Virus record (IMG/VR): IMGVR_UViG_3300020438_002638
Span: 1 to 23,927 of that record
Direction: 5' to 3' (one strand)
Length of the DNA stretch: 23,927 nt
DNA from: a virus
Numbering within the stretch: the first letter of the stretch is position 1; every line of letters begins with the position of its first letter. The notes beneath the pieces are model-generated. The model worked only from the letters and a program-made list of their open reading frames with translations, made no database searches and was not told where the DNA came from. Shown here piece after piece: positions 7,685 to 15,376 of the stretch. The position numbers and the translations under genes are program-made.

Positions 7685-8641
7685 ATGTCTCGTATTGCTA
7701 TTACAGGTATTGCAGGTTTTATTGGGTTTCACCTAACAAACAAACTTGTTGATGAGGGTCACGATGTTGTGGGGTTTGACTCGTTCAATGACTACTACGA
7801 TCCTAAACTAAAACAGGCACGTGCAGAAGAACTCAACATGACTGACGGTATCGAAGTTGATCAATTAGACTTAAAGAACAAAGATAAGTTGATCGAATGG
7901 TTTGGTGAGAAAAAACCAGAGATAGTTATACACCTTGCCGCGTATGCAGGTGTGCGTAACTCACTCGACTTCCCAGATGATTATATTCAAAATAATATTG
8001 TTGGTACTCACAATCTGATAGAAGCATGTAATGAACATGGAGTAGAAAAAGTTATCTATGCATCTACCTCATGTGTAATGGCAGGCAATGAGTTACCATG
8101 GAAGGAAGATGAGAAAGTCGGGTATCCACTTAACCCATATGGTTATAGTAAACTGTGTAACGAATCTCAGTTTATGGCAAGTGACATACCTGCGGCGATT
8201 GGTCTACGGTTCTTCACTGTATATGGGCCTTGGGGTAGACCAGACATGGCACTCTTTGACTTCACTAATAAGATTATTAAAAATGAACCTATCGATCTGT
8301 TTAACAATGGAGACATGATTCGTGATTTCACATATGTCGATGATATTGTAAACGGTATTAATATTATTATAGATTATATAAAGAGTTCTATGGTTGTTAA
8401 AGACATATACAATATCGGTAACGGTAGACAAGTTCCTCTCATGGAGTTTGTTGAGAACATAGAGTTTCAATTGCAACGAAAAGCAATAAAGAATTTTGTC
8501 CCGAAGCATCCTGCAGATACGCAGGCGACTTGGTCAGATACAAGTAAGTTACAAGCATTGGGATACAAATCAGAAACACCTATTGAAGTTGGTGTATCAA
8601 AATTTATAGAATGGTATAAGAGGTATTATAATGTCAACTGA
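7685..8641 (+). CDS. NAD-dependent epimerase, UDP-glucuronate 4-epimerase-like
   Basis: A 318-aa short-chain dehydrogenase/reductase of the extended (epimerase/dehydratase) class. NAD loop GIAGFIG (8-14); the FDSFNDYYDPKLKQAR segment (31-46) closely follows the 'D..NDYYD..LK..R' signature of UDP-glucuronate 4-epimerases. Catalytic residues are S127/T128/S129 in YASTS and Y152-x3-K156 in NPYGYSK. The family's 'RFFTVYGPWGRPDMA' segment is also present. Likely reaction: UDP-glucuronate to UDP-galacturonate, continuing from the dehydrogenase upstream. It has its own promoter. The ATG of the next small ORF lies just before its stop. Confidence 0.9.
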   Translation: MSRIAITGIAGFIGFHLTNKLVDEGHDVVGFDSFNDYYDPKLKQARAEELNMTDGIEVDQLDLKNKDKLIEWFGEKKPEIVIHLAAYAGVRNSLDFPDDYIQNNIVGTHNLIEACNEHGVEKVIYASTSCVMAGNELPWKEDEKVGYPLNPYGYSKLCNESQFMASDIPAAIGLRFFTVYGPWGRPDMALFDFTNKIIKNEPIDLFNNGDMIRDFTYVDDIVNGINIIIDYIKSSMVVKDIYNIGNGRQVPLMEFVENIEFQLQRKAIKNFVPKHPADTQATWSDTSKLQALGYKSETPIEVGVSKFIEWYKRYYNVN

Positions 8642-8765
8642 AGAATTGGAAAAAAAAGTAGCAAAGTTTCACAACATAAGTCTTGAAGAGTTGTATCAAC
8701 GAACAGTCAAGGGTGGTGAAGCATTGTTTCATCAATACTACATGAGAGACGGTATAGGGTTCTAA
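8631..8765 (+). CDS. small hypothetical protein, 44 aa
   Basis: A 44-codon ORF starting MSTEELEKKVAKF. It begins 11 bases before the epimerase stop and ends as TAATG over the cytidylyltransferase start. It is mostly helical and charged, with an aromatic end (HQYYMRDGIGF). It occupies the only gap between two real genes and both junctions show overlap. Not recognised. Confidence 0.6.
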   Translation: MSTEELEKKVAKFHNISLEELYQRTVKGGEALFHQYYMRDGIGF

Positions 8766-9235
8766 TGAAGACTGGACTAACTGCGTCTACATTTGACTTG
8801 CTACATGCAGGTCATATTGCAATGTTAAGAGAGGCTAAGTCACAGTGTGACTATCTTATCTGTGCATTACAAATAGATCCGTCTATTGATAGACCAGATA
8901 AAAACTCACCAGTACAATCTATCGTAGAACGATATGCACAACTGTCTGCAGTAAAGTATGTGGATGAAATACTGGTGTACCAATACGAAGAAGACTTGTT
9001 GGACATCATACAGATGTATCCAATAAACCTTAGAATCCTTGGATCAGAATATCGTGATAAGGATTTCACTGGTAAGGATGAGTGTCGTAGATTAGGCATT
9101 CAACTTTATTTTAATAATAGAGAACATAGGTTCTCATCATCTGATCTAAGAAAAAGAGTGAGACTAAAGGAGGGTGGAGATGAAACAAGAAAGATATTAC
9201 GAGAGTATACTGAGAATGAATCGGGAAGCGAATAA
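8765..9235 (+). CDS. cytidylyltransferase-like protein (glycerol-3-phosphate type)
   Basis: A 156-aa nucleotidyltransferase of the HxGH superfamily, which transfers a nucleotidyl group from CTP (or ATP) to a phosphorylated acceptor. The N-terminal signature TFDLLHAGHIAML contains HAGH (14-17). RILGSEYRDKDFTGK (90-104) matches the 'G.D.....TG' region, and HRFSSSDLRKRV (121-132) matches the 'iSST.LR' nucleotide-binding motif. The closest known group by length and motif is glycerol-3-phosphate/sugar-phosphate cytidylyltransferases. The substrate is not determinable from sequence, although sugar-nucleotide genes sit directly upstream. Confidence 0.85.
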   Translation: MKTGLTASTFDLLHAGHIAMLREAKSQCDYLICALQIDPSIDRPDKNSPVQSIVERYAQLSAVKYVDEILVYQYEEDLLDIIQMYPINLRILGSEYRDKDFTGKDECRRLGIQLYFNNREHRFSSSDLRKRVRLKEGGDETRKILREYTENESGSE

Positions 9236-9266
9236 AAAAGAAGATCAAGAGGAATCCAAAGAATAG
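9180..9266 (+). CDS. 28-aa micro-ORF with strong ribosome-binding site
   Basis: The ORF starts at ATG 9180 inside the end of the cytidylyltransferase and ends TAG 9264-9266 just before the -35 of the uvsX promoter. An excellent Shine-Dalgarno sequence (AAAGGAGGG, 9166-9173) lies six bases before the ATG. The peptide is very charged (MKQERYYESILRM..., ending QEESKE). Part of the ribosome-site sequence also encodes KEGG of the upstream protein, so chance is possible. Confidence 0.45.
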   Translation: MKQERYYESILRMNREANKKEDQEESKE

Positions 9267-9268
9267 AC

Positions 9269-9297
9269 TTTACATCCGTTTTATTATGTGTTATAAT
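9269..9297 (+). promoter_or_regulatory. sigma70-like early promoter for uvsX
   Basis: TTTACA (9269-9274), a 17-nt spacer and TATAAT (9292-9297). AGAC precedes the -35, as at the promoter at 3269. The leader has AAAGGAG (9304-9310) six bases before ATG 9317. Confidence 0.82.
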
Positions 9298-9316
9298 TGT
9301 GTTAAAGGAGTAATTA

Positions 9317-10363
9317 ATGTCAATAATGGATAAACTCAAAAAGAATAGTAAGTTGGATCACACAGCTATTCTTTCTGAGTCTAAATTTTTTAATGAAAAA
9401 GATATGGTTCCAACCCACGTTCCAATGATGAACGTTGCCTTGTCTGGATCAATCGATGGTGGTCTTGCGCCTGGCCTTACAATACTTGCAGGGCAATCAA
9501 AACATTTCAAGACATCATTCGCTTTAATCATGGCGAGTGCTTATCTCAAAAAATATCCAGAGTCAGTTATCTTATTTTATGACTCTGAGTTTGGGTCACC
9601 ACAATCGTACTTCGAACAGTATGATATCGATCCCTCACGTGTACTACACACACCCATCACAAATGTAGAAGAACTCAAGTTCGATCTAGTAAATCAACTT
9701 GACGCTCTTGATCGTGATGAACGTGTATGTGTTGTAATTGACTCTATTGGTAATCTAGCATCCAAGAAAGAATTAGAAGATGCAATCAATGAGAAGTCAG
9801 TTGCAGATATGTCTCGTGCAAAATCCTTGAAAGGTTTGTTCCGCATGTGTACGCCGTACCTTGCAATGAAGAACATTCCTATGATTGCAGTAAACCACAC
9901 GTACAAAGAAATTGGATTGTTTCCTAAAGATATAGTCGGTGGTGGTACAGGTCTGTACTATTCTGCAGATAACATCTGGATCATTGGTCGCCAACAGGAA
10001 AAGAAAGGCACTGAGATCGAAGGATATCATTTCATAATTAATGTGGAGAAATCTAGATATGTCAAAGAAAAGTCTAAAATCCCTATTACTGTTACTTGGG
10101 ATGGTGGTCTGCTTTCTCATAGTGGACTCCTCAATGTCGCTATCGCAGGTGGTTATATCCGCAGTCCTAGTACTGGGTGGTATAGCATTGTTGACAGAGA
10201 TAGTGGAGAACTCTTACCATCCAAATATAGAGCAAAAGATACCTTACATCCCGAATTCTGGGTGCAAATATTACAAGAGACTGACTTCAAAGAGTTTGTC
10301 AAACAGAAATACTCTATTGGTGGGTCTCTTAGTAACGAAGCTGGTGGCGAAAGTGAAGCATGA
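9317..10363 (+). CDS. uvsX: UvsX, RecA-like recombinase
   Basis: A 348-aa T4-type recombinase that forms filaments on single-stranded DNA and drives strand invasion for recombination-dependent replication. The Walker A motif is the T4-like variant GQSKHFKTS (59-67), with Phe where RecA has Gly before the lysine. Walker B is VVIDSIGNL, and the glutamate-rich YDSEFGSP strand and AVNHTYKEIGLF segment follow T4 UvsX order. The C-terminus is polar and acidic. Start ATG 9317 has a strong Shine-Dalgarno sequence and its own promoter. The usual T4-like order uvsX, small gene, 41 is kept. Confidence 0.96.
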   Translation: MSIMDKLKKNSKLDHTAILSESKFFNEKDMVPTHVPMMNVALSGSIDGGLAPGLTILAGQSKHFKTSFALIMASAYLKKYPESVILFYDSEFGSPQSYFEQYDIDPSRVLHTPITNVEELKFDLVNQLDALDRDERVCVVIDSIGNLASKKELEDAINEKSVADMSRAKSLKGLFRMCTPYLAMKNIPMIAVNHTYKEIGLFPKDIVGGGTGLYYSADNIWIIGRQQEKKGTEIEGYHFIINVEKSRYVKEKSKIPITVTWDGGLLSHSGLLNVAIAGGYIRSPSTGWYSIVDRDSGELLPSKYRAKDTLHPEFWVQILQETDFKEFVKQKYSIGGSLSNEAGGESEA

Positions 10364-10685
10364 AGAAAACGACACCTATGTATTAATACCCAATGAAGTT
10401 AATGAGGAGTTCTGGTCTGTCAGAATCCTCAAGGGTATGTTTAATGAAACGGTGATTCGTTATGGTAACATTGCATTCAATGAAGTTGCAGAAGGTATTA
10501 TGTCATTTAACTTTGTTGTTGAGTCTTCACCAGACTCTTCTATCACTGAAGAGAATGAAGTGCTTCAAGAAGTTGCAGGTGACATACTACAAAAGATTAT
10601 CGCAAACGCACTGGACAACGATGAAGGTATCGTAGGTAAGAAACCAGAAGATGATGAATGGGAAGAGGTAACTGCAGAAACATGA
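10353..10685 (+). CDS. conserved hypothetical between uvsX and 41
   Basis: About 110 aa; start taken as GTG 10353 (then KHEENDTYVLIPNEVN), overlapping the uvsX stop by 11 bases. The frame stays open far upstream inside uvsX, but that part is a shadow of uvsX. Visible features are an N-terminal beta-rich part with NEEFWSVRILKG and RYGNIAFNE, then a very acidic C-terminus. It occupies the position of T4 gene 40, although I see no convincing similarity to the T4 gp40 membrane protein. It overlaps gp41 by ATGA. The function is unknown. Confidence 0.7.
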   Translation: MKHEENDTYVLIPNEVNEEFWSVRILKGMFNETVIRYGNIAFNEVAEGIMSFNFVVESSPDSSITEENEVLQEVAGDILQKIIANALDNDEGIVGKKPEDDEWEEVTAET

Positions 10686-12058
10686 ACACTAACTTAGAGC
10701 AAGTGATCCTAAGAAACATTCTGACTGATGATGAGTATACAAGAAAAGTTCTACCGTTTATCAAACCAGAGTATTTCGAAGGTATCTATAGAATACTATT
10801 CAGAGAGACTGCAAAGTTTGTAACCAAGTATAACAAGTTACCGACTGCAGAGGCATTCAAGATTGAACTTGATCAGTCTGACAGACTCAATGGTGAGAAC
10901 TATACAGTGGCGATGGATCTTTTACCACAGTTGTTTGCAAAGGAAAAGACTGACTCTGATTGGTTGATACAGAACACAGAGAAGTGGTGTCAAGATCGTG
11001 CGATATACAATGCAGTGATGGAGTCTATCTCTATCATTGATGGTAAACACGAGACTATGACTAAAGGTGCATTACCAGATCTGTTGTCTAAGGCTCTGGG
11101 TGTTGCATTTGACACAAACGTTGGTCACGACTATATTGACAATGTCGAGGATCGTTGGGACTTCTATAACAAACAAGAAGAACGTATACCATTTGATCTA
11201 GAACATTTCAACACAATCACTAAAGGTGGTGTACCGAAGAAAACTCTGAACATTGCACTGGCAGGTACTGGTGTTGGTAAGAGTTTGTTCATGTGTCACG
11301 TTGCTTCTAGTGCATTGACTGATGGTAAGAATGTATTGTACATCACTATGGAAATGGCAGAGGAACGTATCGCAGAACGTATTGACGCAAACTTACTCAA
11401 CGTTCCTATCGATCAGTTAGAGACTATGCCTAAGACTATGTTCACTGAAAAGGTGAAACAATTGTCTTCTAAGACTAAGGGTAAACTAATCATCAAAGAG
11501 TATCCTACTGGATCTGCACACTCAGGACACTTTCGTGGACTTTTAAATGAATTAAAATTAAAACGACAGTTTGAACCAGATATCATTTTTATAGATTATT
11601 TAAATATTTGTGCGTCAAGTAGAATGAAAGGAATGGGTGGTGCAATCAACTCATACAACTACATTAAAGCAATTGCTGAAGAGTTACGCGGCCTTGCAGT
11701 CGAGTTTGACGTACCGATCTTCTCTGCAACACAAACGACTCGTAGTGGTTATTCTAACTCGGATGTTGGGTTGGAAGACACGTCCGAGTCTTTTGGATTA
11801 CCCGCTACCGCTGACCTCATGTTCGCTCTCATATCTACAGAAGAACTCCAACAACTAGGTCAGATCATGGTCAAACAATTGAAGAATAGATACAACGATC
11901 CTACAAATAATAAAAGGTTTGTTGTTGGTGTTGACCGTAGTAAGATGAGATTGTTTGATGTAGATCCTAACGAACAGACATTGACAGACGATACTCCAGT
12001 GTTTGATAAGTCGGATGCAGGAGAGAACATATCAAAGTTTAAAGATTGGAATATCTAA
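10682..12058 (+). CDS. 41: replicative DNA helicase, T4 gp41 / DnaB-like
   Basis: A 458-aa hexameric 5'-3' helicase (T4 gp41 is 475 aa). The N-terminal helical domain starts MNTNLEQVILRNIL. Walker A is GTGVGKS (195-201), ITMEMAEERIAERID holds the H1a glutamate, and Walker B is IIFIDYLNI (D305). The SATQTTR helix and the arginine-finger segment KNRYNDP come near the C-terminus, followed by VVGVDRSKMRLFD. Start ATG 10682 overlaps the upstream stop as ATGA; a longer in-frame start at 10658 is less likely because the MNTNLEQ start matches DnaB family N-termini. It works with the primase at the fork. Confidence 0.96.
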   Translation: MNTNLEQVILRNILTDDEYTRKVLPFIKPEYFEGIYRILFRETAKFVTKYNKLPTAEAFKIELDQSDRLNGENYTVAMDLLPQLFAKEKTDSDWLIQNTEKWCQDRAIYNAVMESISIIDGKHETMTKGALPDLLSKALGVAFDTNVGHDYIDNVEDRWDFYNKQEERIPFDLEHFNTITKGGVPKKTLNIALAGTGVGKSLFMCHVASSALTDGKNVLYITMEMAEERIAERIDANLLNVPIDQLETMPKTMFTEKVKQLSSKTKGKLIIKEYPTGSAHSGHFRGLLNELKLKRQFEPDIIFIDYLNICASSRMKGMGGAINSYNYIKAIAEELRGLAVEFDVPIFSATQTTRSGYSNSDVGLEDTSESFGLPATADLMFALISTEELQQLGQIMVKQLKNRYNDPTNNKRFVVGVDRSKMRLFDVDPNEQTLTDDTPVFDKSDAGENISKFKDWNI

Positions 12059-12276
12059 TGAAGAGAAAACTAATATCAGAATTTTGGGGTGACGAAAAGA
12101 ACCCAGACCGCAAAGCAGAGATACATCATAACTTAATCTATGATCATTTTGAGGTTGACTTTTATAATAAGACTGAGTTGAAAGAAACACGCGACATGAA
12201 GACTGACGGTGTTATACATAGTTTAAGATATGCAGAGGACGCTGCAGAGAACTGGTGTTTAGGATACATACCATGA
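12058..12276 (+). CDS. small hypothetical protein, 72 aa
   Basis: Not recognised. It begins MKRKLISEFWGDE and is rich in His and acidic residues (AEIHHNLIYDHFEVDFYNK). It overlaps gp41 as TAATG and the phosphomannomutase start as ATGA, so it belongs to the same coupled transcript. No membrane segment is visible. Confidence 0.7.
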   Translation: MKRKLISEFWGDEKNPDRKAEIHHNLIYDHFEVDFYNKTELKETRDMKTDGVIHSLRYAEDAAENWCLGYIP

Positions 12277-13001
12277 GAGATCATTTACCGATGCCTGAAC
12301 GTTTGTTTATTTTTGATGTCGATGGAACACTTACTCCAAGTAGACAGAAGATGGACATGGAGTTTCAGAAATACTTTATGGACTTCTGTGAAGACAACTT
12401 TGTTTACCTGATTACAGGATCTGACAAAGACAAGACGGTTGAACAAGTTGGTATCGATGTTTACTATATGGCAGATAGAGTTTATAATTGTTCTGGTAAC
12501 CACGTCTTTGAACAAGGTAAAGAGATATATAGAACAGACTGGAAGTTACCAGACAACGCTGCATTCTTTTTATTAGACAAGTTACACGACAGTAGTTTTC
12601 ATAGGAAGACTGGTAATCACATAGACGAAAGGCCAGGCACAGTAAACTTTAGTGTTGTTGGTAGAAACTGTAACCTAGAAGAACGTATGATGTATAGAGA
12701 GTGGGATGATCATGAGAATGAAAGACGTGTGATTGCAGAAGCATTTAACTCTAAGTTCCCAGACATTGAAGCATTGGTTGCAGGAGAGACTGGTATAGAT
12801 ATATTTCCAAGAGGTGCAAGCAAAGGTCAGATATGGACAGAAATAAAAGATCATGACGTGCATTTCTTTGGTGACAAAATGGAAGAGGGTGGTAACGATT
12901 ACCCACTCGCAGAAAAGAATAGACATGGAACAAACCATCATGTCAAAAACTGGGAACATACAAGAAGCATATTGTTAGCATATAATGAGTATAAACTATG
13001 A
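12273..13001 (+). CDS. pmm: phosphomannomutase, eukaryotic-type (HAD superfamily)
   Basis: A 242-aa HAD-fold sugar phosphomutase interconverting mannose-6-P and mannose-1-P, the precursor of GDP-mannose. The nucleophile motif is FDVDGTLTPSR (D15, D17). ITGSDKDKTVEQVG (47-60) holds HAD motif II. ERPGTVNFSVVGRNC (119-133) matches the 'RPGM.N.SPIGR.C' signature of PMM1/PMM2-type enzymes. FFGDK (198-202) and GGND (206-209) are the metal and cap motifs. Most bacterial phosphomannomutases are alpha-D-phosphohexomutases of a different fold, so this eukaryotic-type enzyme is noteworthy. It overlaps both neighbours by ATGA. Length fits PMM (about 246 aa). Confidence 0.92.
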   Translation: MRDHLPMPERLFIFDVDGTLTPSRQKMDMEFQKYFMDFCEDNFVYLITGSDKDKTVEQVGIDVYYMADRVYNCSGNHVFEQGKEIYRTDWKLPDNAAFFLLDKLHDSSFHRKTGNHIDERPGTVNFSVVGRNCNLEERMMYREWDDHENERRVIAEAFNSKFPDIEALVAGETGIDIFPRGASKGQIWTEIKDHDVHFFGDKMEEGGNDYPLAEKNRHGTNHHVKNWEHTRSILLAYNEYKL

Positions 13002-13675
13002 AAGCTAGATTAATATCATACTCACAGACTGGGGAGAATTTACATGTCGGTAATGACATACAGGAACTCGTTGCGTATTGCGCCCGTGTATCCAATCCAT
13101 CGAATCAAAATAACACTGAAACGTCCGAAAAACTTTTACGTTACCTTGCCAAACACAAACACTGGTCACCATTTGAGATGGTCAGTGCTTGCATAGAAGT
13201 AGAGACTACTCGTGACATTGCAAGACAGTTACTAAGACACAGATCGTTTTCATTCCAAGAGTTTTCGCAGAGGTATGCAGATGTTCGAGACATGGACAAT
13301 CAGTTTGTTATGCGTAAGGCAAGACTGCAAGATCCCAAGAACAGACAGAATAGTATCGATACATCTGACGCAAAACTTATGACTACATGGGAAGAACACC
13401 AGAGTAATGTCTGGTACGCTGCAATGAAAGCATACGACTGGGCGATAGAAAACGGTATCGCAAAAGAACAGGCGAGGTGTGTGTTACCAGAAGGTAATAC
13501 TTTGTCACGACTTTATGTAAACGGTACGTTAAGATCTTGGATTCACTATATAGAACTAAGGTCTGCAAACGGAACACAGAGAGAGCATATGGACTTAGCA
13601 ATAGAATGTGCTAAAGCAATAATAGCAATATTCCCTAGTGCGGTGGGATACATTGACACACAAGGAATCTCATAG
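12998..13675 (+). CDS. thyX: FAD-dependent thymidylate synthase ThyX
   Basis: A 225-aa flavin-dependent thymidylate synthase making dTMP from dUMP with methylenetetrahydrofolate and NADPH. The diagnostic ThyX motif RHRSFSFQEFSQR spans 80-92 (RHR-x3-S pattern). The preceding HWSPFEMVSA and following RYADV segments are typical. The C-terminal half contains VLPEGNTLSRLYVNGTLRSWIHYIELR, the family's conserved helix pair. The start overlaps the phosphomannomutase stop by ATGA. It provides dTMP for phage replication. Confidence 0.96.
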   Translation: MKARLISYSQTGENLHVGNDIQELVAYCARVSNPSNQNNTETSEKLLRYLAKHKHWSPFEMVSACIEVETTRDIARQLLRHRSFSFQEFSQRYADVRDMDNQFVMRKARLQDPKNRQNSIDTSDAKLMTTWEEHQSNVWYAAMKAYDWAIENGIAKEQARCVLPEGNTLSRLYVNGTLRSWIHYIELRSANGTQREHMDLAIECAKAIIAIFPSAVGYIDTQGIS

Positions 13676-13847
13676 ACTCTTTTGGATAGTCAAGGGACAT
13701 CTAGGGAATGAACAAACTGTACTTGGTAGCGCAAACAGTTACTTCAATAGATTATGGACTACGTATCAAGGTGAAGACACTAGTTACATAGAGGAAGGTT
13801 TTGAAGAAGCATATTACTTAAAATATCCAAACAGAAAAGGAGATTAG
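13653..13847 (+). CDS. small hypothetical protein, about 64 aa
   Basis: Not recognised. The frame overlaps the thyX end. Possible starts are TTG 13653 (with GGTGGG a few bases upstream) or GTG 13638; no in-frame ATG is available. The predicted protein contains HRLFWIVKGHLGNEQTV and ends with an acidic/aromatic stretch (EEGFEEAYYLKYP). It is followed by a good Shine-Dalgarno sequence for the next small gene. The start is uncertain. Confidence 0.55.
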   Translation: MTHKESHRLFWIVKGHLGNEQTVLGSANSYFNRLWTTYQGEDTSYIEEGFEEAYYLKYPNRKGD

Positions 13848-13946
13848 ATGGAAGGGCCGATCTGTAAACTAAGAAAAAAAATTAAAACTTGGTTGAGTAA
13901 GAAAGATGATAAACAAGTAAAATACTTATCAGGTAAAAAGAAATAA
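13848..13946 (+). CDS. 32-aa basic protein
   Basis: An ATG ORF of 32 codons (MEGPICKLRKKIKTWLSKK...) with a strong Shine-Dalgarno sequence AAAGGAG (13836-13842). It ends directly at the terminator stem (TAA 13944-13946). The peptide is strongly lysine-rich. Its tight fit between an excellent ribosome site and a terminator argues for a real gene. Function is unknown. Confidence 0.6.
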   Translation: MEGPICKLRKKIKTWLSKKDDKQVKYLSGKKK

Positions 13947-13970
13947 GGGGGTTGACAAGATCCCCTTTTT
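13945..13970 (+). terminator. rho-independent terminator
   Basis: AAGGGG (13945-13950) pairs with CCCCTT (13962-13967) around an 11-nt loop, followed by a T run ending at 13970. The loop contains the TTGACA -35 of the next promoter. Confidence 0.75.
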
Positions 13971-13980
13971 CTGTTATCAT
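13952..13980 (+). promoter_or_regulatory. sigma70-like promoter for the cell-wall hydrolase gene
   Basis: TTGACA (13952-13957), a 17-nt spacer and TATCAT (13975-13980). A second TATAAT occurs at 13986-13991 but has no matching -35. The -35 lies in the loop of the terminator above. A Shine-Dalgarno sequence TTGAGG precedes ATG 14010. Confidence 0.7.
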
Positions 13981-14009
13981 ATGTCTATAATAATAATTGA
14001 GGTAGTTAT

Positions 14010-14543
14010 ATGATAAAGCAGTTAGTTTTTGGTTTTGTTGCACTCTCTATGGTTCCTAGTGGATCTGAGAGTGCATCAATCGCAGAAGCAGGTGAGTTTC
14101 ACACTGCACTAAGTGAACAGGTTTGTCTTGCAAACAATATCTATTGGGAAGCAAGGAACCAAACAAAAGAAGGAATGATAGGTGTTGGTCTTGTGGTACG
14201 CAATCGTGTTCTTGATAATCGTTTCCCACATTCGTATTGTGAGGTGGTTCATCAAGGCCCAACTAAACCTAGTTGGAGAGACCCTGACGTTAAGATACCT
14301 GTTCGACACCGTTGTCAATTTAGTTGGTATTGTGACGGTAAGTCTGATGATATTATTGCTAGGGAGTTGGACGTTTATACCCTTGCTAGTGATATTGCTC
14401 ATCGAATTTACGCAGGTACAATTGACGATGTTACCGATGGTGCTACACATTACCATGCCGACTATGTGATACCTGCATGGGCAGCAACAAAGATTCGAAC
14501 AGTCAAGATTGACGATCACATATTTTATAGATGGGAGTTTTAA
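14010..14543 (+). CDS. cell wall hydrolase, SleB/CwlJ type
   Basis: A 177-aa peptidoglycan hydrolase of the Hydrolase_2 (SleB/CwlJ) family. A signal-peptide-like N-terminus (MIKQLVFGFVALSMVPSGSES, cleavage likely after about residue 20) suggests export to the periplasm. ANNIYWEARNQ holds the probable catalytic glutamate E47. RCQFSWYCDGK and DGATHYHADYVIPAWA match the family's conserved 'CQFSW..D' and 'GATHYHA..V.P.W' blocks. IDDHIFYRWEF ends the domain. This is a possible lysis or entry enzyme; such genes are common in marine T4-like phages. It has its own promoter. Confidence 0.92.
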   Translation: MIKQLVFGFVALSMVPSGSESASIAEAGEFHTALSEQVCLANNIYWEARNQTKEGMIGVGLVVRNRVLDNRFPHSYCEVVHQGPTKPSWRDPDVKIPVRHRCQFSWYCDGKSDDIIARELDVYTLASDIAHRIYAGTIDDVTDGATHYHADYVIPAWAATKIRTVKIDDHIFYRWEF

Positions 14544-14824
14544 TGGAAATAGATTATAAGTTCAATGAAGAAAAACTATTGACGGAATTTAAGGAGTATG
14601 TAGACGCAACCTATGACGCACACTATTCTAAAGAGAAATTCCAAGCGACTGAGTTTATCGTAGACAGTGGTCACGGAACTGGTTTCATGATAGGAAATGT
14701 AATGAAGTATGCTCAGAGGTATGGCAAGAAGGGTTCCGACAAAGATGCTCGGAAAGATCTCCTTAAAGTTTTACACTATGCGTTGATGCAACTTCATGTT
14801 CATGATACTAAAGAATTCCGCTAG
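14543..14824 (+). CDS. DUF3310-like protein (SaV-like)
   Basis: A 93-aa protein; start ATG 14543 overlaps the hydrolase stop (TAATG) with GGGAG just upstream. The segment FIVDSGHGTGFMIGNVMKYAQRYGKKGSDKDARKDLLKVLHYALMQ (written here only to show the pattern, positions about 41-86) follows the 'F...G..GF..GN.IKY..R.GKK....DL.KA..YL' pattern of DUF3310, a phage family of unknown function often near nucleotide metabolism genes. It converges with and overlaps the minus-strand gene by 17 bases. Confidence 0.72.
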   Translation: MEIDYKFNEEKLLTEFKEYVDATYDAHYSKEKFQATEFIVDSGHGTGFMIGNVMKYAQRYGKKGSDKDARKDLLKVLHYALMQLHVHDTKEFR

Positions 14825-15296
14825 TAGAACCTTTTGTAAAGATATAAAAGAAAAGACCACAAAGAGCGAGTACAGCAAGTCCTAATGGAATGATAATCAT
14901 AAGTTTCTCTTGAAACTCTGCTTGCTTTTTCATTGCTTCTCTTCTCAGTTCTTCGAGACGTTCTTTCTCTTCTCTCATTCGTTGTTGACGTAACGCGATA
15001 ATTTCTTTCCACGTTCCCCAACCGAATCTATGGTCAATCAGTTCTCGCATTTCTTCCATTTGCTCGGCCGCAAGTTTTGCATCGATCACCTCTGTGGCAA
15101 CCGATTTAATCCCTAACTGATCGGACACAGAGTTTCCTCTTTCTAGTTTTGCCTTTTGAACTTGAGCATTACCGTCTAAGAGACTTTCTAACTGAGAACC
15201 GATCTGAGAAATATCTTTTACTGTATTGATGTTTGACTTGATAAAATCAACTGATTGTTTTACCAGAGCAATACCAGCGAGAATTTCTGCGACCAT
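14808..15296 (-). CDS. late coiled-coil membrane protein
   Basis: 162 aa. The N-terminal part is helical (MVAEILAGIALVKQSVDFIKS). The middle (residues about 75-90) contains ATEVIDAKLAAEQMEEM. A long charged coiled coil (about 103-130, rich in R/E/K) precedes one C-terminal transmembrane helix (about 132-153). I recognise this overall plan as a conserved uncharacterised protein of T4-like marine phages. It is the only gene downstream of the minus-strand late promoter (15353-15360), so it is probably made late, possibly in morphogenesis or lysis. No enzymatic motif is visible. Confidence 0.75.
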   Translation of the reverse strand: MVAEILAGIALVKQSVDFIKSNINTVKDISQIGSQLESLLDGNAQVQKAKLERGNSVSDQLGIKSVATEVIDAKLAAEQMEEMRELIDHRFGWGTWKEIIALRQQRMREEKERLEELRREAMKKQAEFQEKLMIIIPLGLAVLALCGLFFYIFTKGSTSGIL

Positions 15297-15352
15297 CTTT
15301 TTCTTTCAATTGAAATTAATATAGGTCACTACTTTAATATGAATCACAACTA

Positions 15353-15360
15353 TATTTATA
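15353..15360 (-). promoter_or_regulatory. T4-type late promoter, minus strand
   Basis: The minus strand reads TATAAATA here, the exact T4 late -10 word used by the gp55 sigma factor. It points to the gene at 15296, 57 bases away, which has no sigma70 promoter. Confidence 0.75.
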
Positions 15361-15376
15361 CTAAATAGTTTTCTAG

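Noticed and set aside
10041-10352. Long upstream extension of the frame containing the gene at 10353
   Set aside because: It lies wholly within uvsX in another frame; the hydrophobic composition is a shadow and no ribosome site or promoter supports it.
13986-13991. TATAAT as the -10 for the cell-wall hydrolase gene
   Set aside because: No -35 at the right distance; TTGACA at 13952 pairs with TATCAT at 13975 at 17 bp.
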